Origin: Candidatus Hecatellales archaeon
GTDB lineage: Archaea > Thermoproteota > Bathyarchaeia > Hecatellales > Hecatellaceae
Length of the DNA stretch: 9,515 bases
Direction: 5' to 3'
Assembly (NCBI GenBank): GCA_003662485.1
Contig: QMYD01000035.1
Coordinates: 1 to 9,515, forward strand
Position numbers and translations under genes: made by a program. Below, in pieces: positions 1 through 6,387 of this stretch; the first letter of the stretch is position 1, and each line of letters begins with the position of its first letter. Under the pieces are notes generated by a model. That model was given only the letters and a program-made list of their open reading frames with translations. It was not told where the DNA came from and made no database searches.

Positions 1-1
1 T

Positions 2-739
2 GGAGAAGACTTCGCTGTGGCCACCATAGTTAAAACGGAGGGCCCCACCCCGAGAGGCCCTGGAGCCAAAATGATCGTTAGGAGGGATGGAAGCATCTAT
101 GGGTCTGTTGGAGGTGGACCAGTGGAGAGGAGGGTGATAGAGGAAGCCCTCGCAGCTCTTAGAGAGGGAAAACCGAGAATCATAAGCTTTAGGCTGAGGG
201 AGGACGCTGACGGGATGACTTGCGGGGGAAACCTAGACGTGTTCATTGAACCAGTCCTCCCAGAGTTCACCATCCTCATCTTCGGTGGAGGCCATATAGG
301 TAAGGCACTTGCGAGACTGGCCTCCGCCATAGGCTTCCCCCACATCCTCATCGACCCCACGGTGAGGAGAGATGAAATTCCAGCGGAAACCAGGCTGGTG
401 GCTGAAAACTATGTGGAAGCCCTCTCAAAGATAGAGGTTAACTCGAAAACCTGCGTGGTGATTGCCACGGGAAGCCATGAGATGGATGAGGAGGTTTTGG
501 GTAGGGTGATAGGCTCCAACGCCCACTACATTGGGATGGTTGCAAGCAGAAGGAAGGCTGCAGCCATCATGGAAAGGCTGAAAAAGCGGGGTGTAAGCGA
601 GGATAGGCTTAAAATGGTTTACACACCCATTGGCCTGGACATAGGTGCGGAAACCCCTGGAGAGATAGCCGTAAGCATCCTGGCCGAAATCATCAGCAGT
701 ATTCATGGGAAAACCGTGAGGAGCCTGCGTGATGGATAG
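2..739 (+). CDS. xdhC: XdhC/CoxI family molybdenum hydroxylase maturation protein (5' partial)
   Basis: XdhC/CoxI proteins bind molybdenum cofactor in the cytoplasm, promote its sulfuration and help insert it into xanthine dehydrogenase or CO-dehydrogenase type hydroxylases. The reading frame is open to base 2, and the codons before the GTG at base 17 (GEDFA) continue the family's usual N-terminal strand, so the true start lies outside the window and GTG 17 is internal. Counting from base 2, I see the XdhC N-terminal motif TEGPTPRGPGAKM (residues 12-24), the TCGGNLDVFIEPV segment (about 73-85), a Rossmann-type loop GGGHIG (about 95-100), SHEMD (158-162), and the XdhC C-terminal signature IGMVASRRK (177-185) followed by PIGLDIGAETPGEIAVSI. 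The stop codon overlaps the next gene, implying translational coupling. Family assignment is firm. The partner hydroxylase is not visible. Confidence 0.9.
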   Translation, partial: GEDFAVATIVKTEGPTPRGPGAKMIVRRDGSIYGSVGGGPVERRVIEEALAALREGKPRIISFRLREDADGMTCGGNLDVFIEPVLPEFTILIFGGGHIGKALARLASAIGFPHILIDPTVRRDEIPAETRLVAENYVEALSKIEVNSKTCVVIATGSHEMDEEVLGRVIGSNAHYIGMVASRRKAAAIMERLKKRGVSEDRLKMVYTPIGLDIGAETPGEIAVSILAEIISSIHGKTVRSLRDG

Positions 740-1529
740 GCTGGTTCTGGTTAAGGGTGGAGGAGAGCTGGCCACCGGGGTAGCCCACCGACTCCACAAG
801 GAGGGCTTCAAGGTAGTCATAGTCGAGAAGGAAAAACCCACAGCGGAGAGGCGGACTACCTCCTTCGCTGAGGCTGTTTACACGGGTGAACATGAGGTTG
901 AAGGAGTTAAAGCCAAACTCGCCAAAACCATAGAGGATGTTTATAGAATTCTGGGGGAGGGCAAAATTCCGGTGGTAACAAGTCTGGAGACGCTTGCCGG
1001 ATTGAAGCCCAGCGTGGTTGTAGATGCAAGGATGGCGAAGAGGAATCTAGATACTCGGATTGACGAGGCCCCTCTGGTTATAGGGTTAGGTCCAGGCTTT
1101 AAGGCTGGCGTGGATGTTCATGTGGTTATTGAAACCAAGCCCGGCCCCGACCTTGGAAAGCCCATACTTTCAGGGGAAGCCCTGCCAAGCGACGGTGTTC
1201 CACCTTCCATTGCAGGCCGCACCTTTGAGAGGCTTCTGGTCTCCCCAGCCTCTGGAGAGTTTAAAGCCGTAAAGCGGATTGGCGAGAGGGTTGAGGCTGG
1301 GGAAGTAGTAGGCTTTGTCGAAGGGAAACCCGTTAGAAGCAAAATTTCAGGCCTAATCTACGGGCTTGTCCACGACGGGGTTAAGGTTAAAGCAGGCAAG
1401 AAGATTGGAGACCTAATTCCAGCCGAAATCCCCTTAGAGGAAGGTTTGAAAATGATTCACCACATTTCGGATAGGGCTAGGGCTATGGGGGAAGCCGTGC
1501 TAAGAGCCATTCAAATGCTTAGAGGCTGA
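732..1529 (+). CDS. yqeB: YqeB/EF2563-family molybdenum hydroxylase accessory protein
   Basis: Members of this family co-occur with molybdenum hydroxylases and were first defined in 'selenium-dependent molybdenum hydroxylase' clusters. Their exact biochemical role is not settled. The 265-residue product matches the family throughout: an N-terminal nucleotide-binding-like motif LVKGGGELATGVAHRLH (residues 6-22; the usual form is GAGDLATG), PTAERRTTSFAEAVY (36-50), VVDARMAKRN (96-105), LVIGLGPGFKAGVDVHVVIE (115-134), a hammerhead/biotinyl-like C-terminal part (about 168-230), and HHISDRARAMGEAVL (243-257). I chose ATG 732, which overlaps the xdhC stop by 8 bases; GTG 729 in the same frame is equally possible. 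A GAGGAG ribosome-binding site at 718-723 suits both. Pairing with xdhC makes a role in loading or modifying the metal cofactor of an upstream hydroxylase likely. Nothing here shows that selenium is used. Confidence 0.87.
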   Translation: MDRLVLVKGGGELATGVAHRLHKEGFKVVIVEKEKPTAERRTTSFAEAVYTGEHEVEGVKAKLAKTIEDVYRILGEGKIPVVTSLETLAGLKPSVVVDARMAKRNLDTRIDEAPLVIGLGPGFKAGVDVHVVIETKPGPDLGKPILSGEALPSDGVPPSIAGRTFERLLVSPASGEFKAVKRIGERVEAGEVVGFVEGKPVRSKISGLIYGLVHDGVKVKAGKKIGDLIPAEIPLEEGLKMIHHISDRARAMGEAVLRAIQMLRG

Positions 1530-1534
1530 GGAGG

Positions 1535-2239
1535 CTAAATGCCAATATAGGCCTTCTTTATCTTCTCATCTTTCACGATTTCATCCCGGCTTCCGCTAGC
1601 TACTATGCGTCCATTTTCGAGAAGGTATACCCTTTCGGCTAGCTTGAGGGCGTAGTGCACGTTCTGCTCTACGAGGAGGATGGTTACACCTTCCTTGTTT
1701 ATCTGCTCCAACACGTTTAACACCTTCTCCATGGGGATAGGTCCAAGACCTGTGGAGGGCTCATCGAGGAGTAGCAGCTTAGGATTCGACATTAAAGCCC
1801 TGCCTATGGCTAGCATTTGCTGTTCGCCTCCGCTTAGGGTTTCGGCAAGCTGGTTTCTCCGCTCCCTCAGAATGGGGAACATATTGTAAACCCTTTCAAG
1901 CATGTCTCCCATACGTTTTTCAGCCTCAGGCGTGTAGGCTCCAAGCATGAGGTTTTCTAGGACCGTCATGTCGGGGAAGAGTCTCCTCCCCTCAGGCACG
2001 TGGGAAATACCCTTCTCCACTATTTTGTAGGGTGGAAGCCTGTCGATTCTCTCCCCGAAAAATCTTATTTCCCCGGATTTGGGGCGGAGGAGGCCTGAGA
2101 TGGTTTTTAGGAGGGTGGTTTTACCAGCTCCATTGGAGCCTAGGAGCACAACCTTTTCACCCTCCTCTACCCTAAGCGAAACCCCCCATAGGGCTTGGAG
2201 GTCCCCGTAGAAAACGTTTATCTGGTTTACTTCAAGCAT
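1535..2239 (-). CDS. livF: Branched-chain amino acid type ABC importer, ATP-binding protein LivF
   Basis: Cytoplasmic ATPase of a HAAT-family importer for branched-chain amino acids or related small carboxylates and amides. The 234-residue product is full length for LivF. With ATG at 2239-2237 as residue 1: Walker A GSNGAGKTT (34-42), the LivF hallmark VPEGRRLFPDMTVLENL (81-97), ABC signature LSGGEQQ (135-141), Walker B LLLLDEP (155-161), and LVEQN (189-193) at the H-loop, where Gln instead of His is normal for LivF. A start 36 bases further upstream is open, but its extra 12 residues (MLRLLKPTWGRP) do not resemble the family, whereas MLEVNQINVFYG does. This start overlaps the livG stop by 8 bases (ATGCTTGA), so the pair is translationally coupled. 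Its 3' end faces yqeB with only 5 bases between the stop codons. Confidence 0.93.
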   Translation of the reverse strand: MLEVNQINVFYGDLQALWGVSLRVEEGEKVVLLGSNGAGKTTLLKTISGLLRPKSGEIRFFGERIDRLPPYKIVEKGISHVPEGRRLFPDMTVLENLMLGAYTPEAEKRMGDMLERVYNMFPILRERRNQLAETLSGGEQQMLAIGRALMSNPKLLLLDEPSTGLGPIPMEKVLNVLEQINKEGVTILLVEQNVHYALKLAERVYLLENGRIVASGSRDEIVKDEKIKKAYIGI

Positions 2240-2951
2240 AGGCCTTCCCCAGGTAGGCTTCAATAACCTTAACATCCCTTGAGATTTCCTCGGGGCTTCC
2301 GTCGGCTATCTTGGCTCCCCTGTCAAGCACGATCACCCTATTCGAAATGCTCATAATAGCCTTCATAACATGCTCAACCAGGCACATGGTTATCCCAAGC
2401 TTATTCAACCTCTTCAGCAGGTCTAAGGCCTCCTCGGTTTCAGCCGGATTCAACCCCGCAACCATCTCGTCTAGGAGTAGAAGCTTGGGTTTGGTGGCTA
2501 AGGCTCTGGCAAGCTCCAAAAGCTTACGCTTACCTATCGGAAGGTTCTTGGCTGGAAAGTCTCGGAGGTCTTCTAAGCCGATAAACTTGAGAAGCCTCTC
2601 AGCCTCGTTTAGAGCTTCCTCCCTCCTATCCGTAAGGGAGAAAGCCCCAACCATCACGTTTTCGATAACCGTCATGTTGGAGAAGGGCTTAACCAGCTGG
2701 AAGGTTCTCGCAATACCTTTCCTAGAAATCTGATGAGGCTTCAAGCCCGTGATATTGCTTCCATCAAACTTTATGGTGCCTGAGTCAGGACGGTAGAAGC
2801 CCGTGATAAGGTTGAAAACCGTGGTTTTACCAGCACCGTTAGGCCCTATTAAACCGAGGATTTCACCCTTATGGATGTGGAAGGTTAGGTGGTTAACCGC
2901 AACGAGGCCTCCGAAACGTTTGGTTAAATCTTCAACCTCTAGGATTTTCAT
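2232..2951 (-). CDS. livG: Branched-chain amino acid type ABC importer, ATP-binding protein LivG
   Basis: Second ATPase of the importer, expected to pair with LivF beneath the LivH/LivM permeases. The protein has 239 residues, with Walker A GPNGAGKTT (36-44), Q-loop at Gln85 in RTFQLVKPFSNMTVIENV, signature region LPIGKRKLLELARAL (137-151), Walker B LLLLDEMVAGLNPAE (157-171) and H-loop His194. The signature is LPIGKRK rather than LSGGQ, and the residue after DE is Met; both are within the variation usual for LivG, so I do not read them as loss of function. The ATG at 2951 has no Shine-Dalgarno sequence upstream, suggesting leaderless translation from the divergent promoter region shared with livK. 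The fold and family are certain; the transported substrate cannot be read from this subunit. Confidence 0.93.
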   Translation of the reverse strand: MKILEVEDLTKRFGGLVAVNHLTFHIHKGEILGLIGPNGAGKTTVFNLITGFYRPDSGTIKFDGSNITGLKPHQISRKGIARTFQLVKPFSNMTVIENVMVGAFSLTDRREEALNEAERLLKFIGLEDLRDFPAKNLPIGKRKLLELARALATKPKLLLLDEMVAGLNPAETEEALDLLKRLNKLGITMCLVEHVMKAIMSISNRVIVLDRGAKIADGSPEEISRDVKVIEAYLGKAYA

Positions 2952-3019
2952 GCTTAATAAAAAGTTTTTTATAAAGGGTATTAAGTTTTTTCTTTATTGA
3001 AGGAGGTGTCGATGGAATC
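2952..3019. promoter_or_regulatory. Divergent livG / livK promoter region
   Basis: This 68-base AT-rich gap separates two genes that read away from each other. It holds a palindromic TATA-like box TTTATAAA (2968-2975). In the plus direction, a TATA-to-start spacing of about 26-27 would place the livK transcript start near 2998, just ahead of its Shine-Dalgarno sequence. On the minus strand, CTTAATA (about 2978-2984) lies roughly 29 bases before the livG ATG, suiting a leaderless livG mRNA. A nine-base word AAGTTTTTT occurs twice, at 2962-2970 and 2983-2991, exactly 21 bases apart. Promoter function is inferred from spacing and composition only. Confidence 0.6.
3002..3008 (+). promoter_or_regulatory. 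Strong Shine-Dalgarno sequence before livK
   Basis: GGAGGTG is a perfect match to the archaeal anti-Shine-Dalgarno sequence. It lies 11 bases before the TTG at 3020, a little far, and only 3 bases before an ATG at 3012 that is out of frame with the receptor. It supports TTG 3020 as the livK start, since no other ATG, GTG or TTG in that frame lies near it. Confidence 0.7.
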
Positions 3020-4468
3020 TTGTCTGAAGGTCAGCCTTCTCGTAGGACTGCATTAAAGATTGCTGTTACCGCCATTGTCTGCGGTGTGATTGCAGGGGTT
3101 GGCGGGTGGTTTATAGGCTCAGCAGCTGCTCCACCACCAAGAACGGAAACTAAAACCGTTACGAAAACTGTTGCGCCGAAAACCTATACGACTACGGTAA
3201 CCCCCCCGCCAGTAACCATTACAAAAACTAAGACAGTAACTGTTACGGCCACCCCAGCTGTGAAGGAGGTTAAGATTGGAACGGTTTGGCCCCTCACAGG
3301 GCCTATTGCAGCTTCAGGTGAGAAGCATCTTAAGGGTGTGGAGTTGCGTGTAAAGGAGGTTAATGAGGCTGGGGGTATTAAGTCGCTTGGTGGGGCTAAG
3401 ATTAAGCTGGTGGTGGCGGATAATCAGGGTGACCCGAAGATTTCCGCCTCGGAGACGGAGAGACTTATAACCACGGAGGGTATCGTGGGCTTTATTGGCT
3501 GTTATACGAGTGGAACAACGCTTCCAGCCACGGAGGTAACCGAACGCTACAAGATTCCAGCCGTAGTCTCTGCTGGCTCACCCAAAGTTACGGGGAGAGG
3601 CTTCAAATATGTGTTTAGGGCGCATGCAGAGGTTTTCAAGACGGCTAAGGTTACCTTTGAATTCCTCAAGAAGGTTATGGGTGTTAAAACGGCTGCCATA
3701 GTCATGGATAGCGGAGCTTACGGCTCTATTTCAGCTAAGGTTTGTAGTGCGCTAGCTCCAGACTATGGTATAGATATTGTTTTCAAGGAGTTGTTCCCAA
3801 CGGGAACCACGGATATGAAGCCTTTGCTACTTAAGGTGAAGGAAGCAGCTCCAGAAGCCATTCTAGCCGTGGCCTACATTGCCGACGCACTCCTAATGGT
3901 TAGGCAGATGAGGGAGGTAGACTTGAACGTTAAGGCTTTGATTGCGCCTGGTGGTGCAGGCTTCAACGACCTAACCTTCATCAAGGAGGGTGGCAAACTC
4001 GCCGAATACGTGCTCATAGGCATATACTGGAGTCCTGACGCCGGCTGGCCTCACAACGCCGAATTCGTCAAGCACTACACGGAGGTGTATGGAGAGCCTC
4101 CTGACCCACTAGTGGAGGAAGCCTATGAGGCTGCCTACGTGCTCTTCGACGCCATTGAGAGGGCGGGCTCAACAGACCCGGAGAAGATTCGTGAGGCCCT
4201 AGTGGCTACAGAAACCATTTGGACGGCTGGACCTATCAAGTTCTCCAAGCCTGGTGAAGGATTCCTGCTTCACCCCATGCTGAAGAAGCTCGGCATTAAA
4301 GAGCAGATAGGCGAAAACATCTACGATAACACGGTGATCGTTCAGGTTCAGGATGGAAAGTTCGTAACGGTTTGGCCTGAAACCGTAACGTGGAAGGGTA
4401 AAACCATCAAGGTGGCTGCAGCCAAACCCAGGGTTCCCATGCCCACCTGGAAGGAGAGAGGCCTCTAG
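3020..4468 (+). CDS. livK: LivK-like substrate-binding protein of the HAAT ABC importer, membrane-anchored
   Basis: Extracytoplasmic receptor (type 1 periplasmic-binding fold, Peripla_BP_6/LivJK group) that captures the ligand and delivers it to LivH/LivM. The 482 residues begin with SRRTALK (7-13), a twin-arginine-like export motif, and one hydrophobic segment (about 14-37). Next comes a Thr/Pro/Lys-rich stalk (about 41-80, 17 Thr) and then the binding domain, starting VKIGTVWPLTGPIAASGEKH, with EVNEAGGI, VVADNQGDPKISASETERLI and a long two-lobed fold to the C-terminus. The start is TTG, chosen because it gives the complete export signal after a strong ribosome-binding site. No lipobox cysteine is evident, so I infer anchoring by the uncleaved N-terminal helix. 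Ligand specificity (Leu/Ile/Val versus other amino acids, amides or carboxylates) cannot be decided from the sequence. Confidence 0.9.
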   Translation: MSEGQPSRRTALKIAVTAIVCGVIAGVGGWFIGSAAAPPPRTETKTVTKTVAPKTYTTTVTPPPVTITKTKTVTVTATPAVKEVKIGTVWPLTGPIAASGEKHLKGVELRVKEVNEAGGIKSLGGAKIKLVVADNQGDPKISASETERLITTEGIVGFIGCYTSGTTLPATEVTERYKIPAVVSAGSPKVTGRGFKYVFRAHAEVFKTAKVTFEFLKKVMGVKTAAIVMDSGAYGSISAKVCSALAPDYGIDIVFKELFPTGTTDMKPLLLKVKEAAPEAILAVAYIADALLMVRQMREVDLNVKALIAPGGAGFNDLTFIKEGGKLAEYVLIGIYWSPDAGWPHNAEFVKHYTEVYGEPPDPLVEEAYEAAYVLFDAIERAGSTDPEKIREALVATETIWTAGPIKFSKPGEGFLLHPMLKKLGIKEQIGENIYDNTVIVQVQDGKFVTVWPETVTWKGKTIKVAAAKPRVPMPTWKERGL

Positions 4469-4490
4469 CACAACCGTACTTTTCCCTATC

Positions 4491-4500
4491 CTTTTTTTAA
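4491..4500 (+). terminator. T-tract between livK and livH (possible archaeal terminator or attenuator)
   Basis: A run of seven T (4492-4498) sits in the 44-base livK-livH gap without an obvious preceding hairpin. Archaeal RNA polymerase can terminate at T-rich tracts alone, so this could release part of the transcripts after livK and give more receptor than permease, a common need of such importers. It is too close to the livH ATG (4513) to be its TATA box. Tentative. Confidence 0.35.
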
Positions 4501-4512
4501 GGGGCGAGACGC

Positions 4513-5373
4513 ATGCTACTGCCACAGGTGATACTTGAAGGTGTAATGGTTGGAGGCATCTACGCCCTGGCAGCCACAGGCCTCACGCTGGTTTTAGGCG
4601 TGATGAGGGTGCTTAATCTCGCCCACGGCCACTTCATGATGATAGCCATGTATCTAACCTATTTCCTCTACGTTTTCTTCGGCCTCGATCCCTTCCTCTC
4701 CATTCCGATATCTATGCTCTTCCTCTTCGCTGTGGGGATGGCCCTTCAGAGAACCATTGTTAGACCGGTGATCGACGCACCTGTGGTGAACCAGATGATC
4801 CTCATGATAGGGCTGCTCATCTTCCTGGAGAACATGGCAGCCTTCCTTTGGACGCACAATTATAGGGCGCTAAAGGGTTATGAGGGAGTTGTCCTAAGCT
4901 TCTTCGGCTTCAGGCTTGTGAGCACAAGGCTTGCCGCCTTCGCCATGGCCGTAATCATAACCGTTTTACTCTACATTCTGGTTATGAGGACGAAGTGGGG
5001 TAGGGCTGTTAGAGCCTGCTCCACCGATCCAGATGCAGCCATGCTTATGGGGATAAATGTTCCCCGAATAAGGCTTCAAGCCTTCGGCTTGGGTGTAGCA
5101 TTGGCTGGGGCTGCAGGCAGCCTCATCACCACCACATACTATATTTTCCCAAGCGTTGGAATGCACTATATTATCGTGGCCTTAGTCATCGTGGTGCTTG
5201 GGGGGATGGGAAACATTTTCGGAGCCCTAGCGGGAGGAATCATATTAGGGCTGGTGGAAGCCTTAACATCCTTTTACGTTTCCTCCCAGCTTAAACTCAT
5301 CGGAGTCTTCATCGTTTTCATCCTCCTACTCTTGTTCAGGCCTGAAGGCTTGTTCGCTAGGAAGAGGGGGTAA
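4513..5373 (+). CDS. livH: Branched-chain amino acid type ABC importer permease LivH
   Basis: Integral membrane permease of the HAAT importer. The 286-residue product is of normal length and shows the LivH N-terminal signature, GGIYALAATGLTLVLGVMRV then LNLAHGHFMMIAMYL (about residues 14-47), and several further hydrophobic helices. The cytoplasmic coupling-helix region is ACSTDPDAAMLMGINVPRIR (about 172-191), with two residues before it belonging to the same loop. The protein ends in the family pattern RPEGLF with a basic tail. The ATG at 4513 follows a modest GGGG at 4501-4504. The gene is separated from livK by 44 bases and from livM by 5 bases (if livM starts at ATA 5379), so livH-livM are almost certainly co-translated. 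Together with LivM it forms the heterodimeric channel contacted by LivF/LivG. Confidence 0.93.
   Translation: MLLPQVILEGVMVGGIYALAATGLTLVLGVMRVLNLAHGHFMMIAMYLTYFLYVFFGLDPFLSIPISMLFLFAVGMALQRTIVRPVIDAPVVNQMILMIGLLIFLENMAAFLWTHNYRALKGYEGVVLSFFGFRLVSTRLAAFAMAVIITVLLYILVMRTKWGRAVRACSTDPDAAMLMGINVPRIRLQAFGLGVALAGAAGSLITTTYYIFPSVGMHYIIVALVIVVLGGMGNIFGALAGGIILGLVEALTSFYVSSQLKLIGVFIVFILLLLFRPEGLFARKRG
5364..5371 (+). promoter_or_regulatory. Ribosome-binding site that points to a non-standard livM start
   Basis: GAGGGGGT spans the end of livH and lies 7 bases upstream of the ATA codon at 5379. That is a standard spacing for a start codon, although no ATG, GTG or TTG exists in the livM frame here. It is the main positional evidence for placing the livM start at 5379. 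Confidence 0.5.
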
Positions 5374-5378
5374 CCGCC

Positions 5379-6359
5379 ATAGAGCGCAAACGGCTTGGAA
5401 TAGGACTCATACCTCTAATCATTCTTTTAATCGTCCCCTTAATCTCCTCCCACCCCGTCCTCCTCCACATCTTCATCTACACCTTCTTCTTCGCCTATTT
5501 TGCCCTAGCCTGGGCCATCTTAGGCGTCCTAGCAGGTCAGCTTTCACTTGGCCATGCCATCTTCTTCGGCATTGGAGCCTACACTTCCATCATCCTGCAG
5601 ATAAGATATGAGGTTTCACCTTGGGCGAGCATGGTGATTGGAGGAGGGCTAGCCGCCCTCATGGGGGTTCTACTCGGCTTCCCCTGCTTTAGGCTTAGGG
5701 GAGCCTTCTACGCTCTTGCCACCCTAGCCTTCGCCGAAGTGCTCAGAATCCTCGCCATATACTTCGTCGACTTCACTGGAGGGGCAGAAGGCCTAACGGT
5801 TCCCCTAGTCGGCGAATCCCTCTACTACTTCCAGTTTCTGAGTAAGGTTCCCTACTACTACGTGATGTTAGCCCTCCTCCTCGTGATGATCTTCGTCTAC
5901 CACAAGGTTTCCACTTCGAAGCTTGGATATTATCTCTCCGCTATCAGGGAGGATGAGGATGCAGCGAGCTCCCTTGGCATAGACACCTTTAAATGCAAGC
6001 TTAAGGCAGCTGCAATAAGCGCCTTCTTCACGGGTGTCCTAGGCGTCTTCTATGTTCAGTACACTCGCTTCATCCATCCGGCTTCAGCCTTTAGCATTTG
6101 GAGGTCCTGCGATCCCATTATTATCTCCGCCCTAGGGGGGCCTGGAATCCTAGGACCCATCGTTGGCTCCTCCATTATTACGCCCATAACCGAAGTTCTG
6201 ATTATGACATTAGGTGGGGGCTTCGCCACGGTTAAAATGATGATTTACGGGGCGGTGCTTGTGATAGCCATTCTAAGGATGCCGGGAGGCCTCATCGTAC
6301 CCCTAAGGAAGGCTTACCAAAGGATGGCTCGGAGGAAACCCCTCCAGCGAAGATTTTAA
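5379..6359 (+). CDS. livM: Branched-chain amino acid type ABC importer permease LivM (apparent ATA start)
   Basis: Second permease of the importer. The first ATG in frame is at 5631, but the frame is open from 5361, after a TAG at 5358-5360, and this upstream part clearly belongs to the protein. From ATA 5379 it encodes a short basic start (ERKRLG), a hydrophobic helix, then the LivM hallmark GQLSLGHAIFFGIGAY (residues 53-68), which a start at 5631 would delete. The full product is 326 residues, normal for LivM. Later come the coupling region SAIREDEDAASSLGIDT (about 189-205) and ALGGPGILGPIVGS. No ATG, GTG or TTG occurs between 5361 and 5631 in this frame, so initiation must use ATA (or another near-cognate codon), or a base is wrong in the sequence. 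ATA is preferred for its spacing from GAGGGGGT and its 5-base gap after livH. Confidence 0.88.
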   Translation: MERKRLGIGLIPLIILLIVPLISSHPVLLHIFIYTFFFAYFALAWAILGVLAGQLSLGHAIFFGIGAYTSIILQIRYEVSPWASMVIGGGLAALMGVLLGFPCFRLRGAFYALATLAFAEVLRILAIYFVDFTGGAEGLTVPLVGESLYYFQFLSKVPYYYVMLALLLVMIFVYHKVSTSKLGYYLSAIREDEDAASSLGIDTFKCKLKAAAISAFFTGVLGVFYVQYTRFIHPASAFSIWRSCDPIIISALGGPGILGPIVGSSIITPITEVLIMTLGGGFATVKMMIYGAVLVIAILRMPGGLIVPLRKAYQRMARRKPLQRRF

Positions 6360-6361
6360 AT
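6350..6361 (+). promoter_or_regulatory. Putative TATA/BRE promoter for the acyl-CoA dehydrogenase gene
   Basis: AAGATTTTAAAT overlaps the livM stop codon. The TTTTAAAT part is centred about 30 bases before ATG 6388, with the purine-rich GCGAAG ahead of it resembling a BRE. There is no Shine-Dalgarno sequence directly before the ATG (the bases read CTTTTTTGCC), so this fits a leaderless transcript starting at or just before the gene. Inferred from spacing only. Confidence 0.45.
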
Positions 6362-6387
6362 CCCGTAGGGGGAAATACTTTTTTGCC

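Noticed and set aside
425..841. Minus-strand open frame of 138 codons across xdhC/yqeB
   Set aside because: It is antisense to two clearly conserved genes, has no recognisable domain and is explained by their codon bias.
2536..2543. Degenerate ABC signature (LPIGKRK) in LivG read as an inactive ATPase
   Set aside because: LivG proteins commonly depart from LSGGQ at this place, and Walker A, Walker B, Q-loop and H-loop are intact.
2311..2733. Plus-strand open frame of 140 codons inside livG
   Set aside because: Antisense shadow of the ATPase gene, Ser/Leu-rich low-quality translation and no ribosome-binding site.
3140..3260. ACG/ACT/AAA-rich short repeats in the DNA of livK
   Set aside because: They follow from the Thr/Lys-rich stalk codons rather than a separate repeat element.
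5631..6359. livM starting at ATG 5631
   Set aside because: This would remove 84 residues including the hallmark GQLSLGHAIFFGIGAY and the first membrane helices; the upstream frame is open and clearly LivM.
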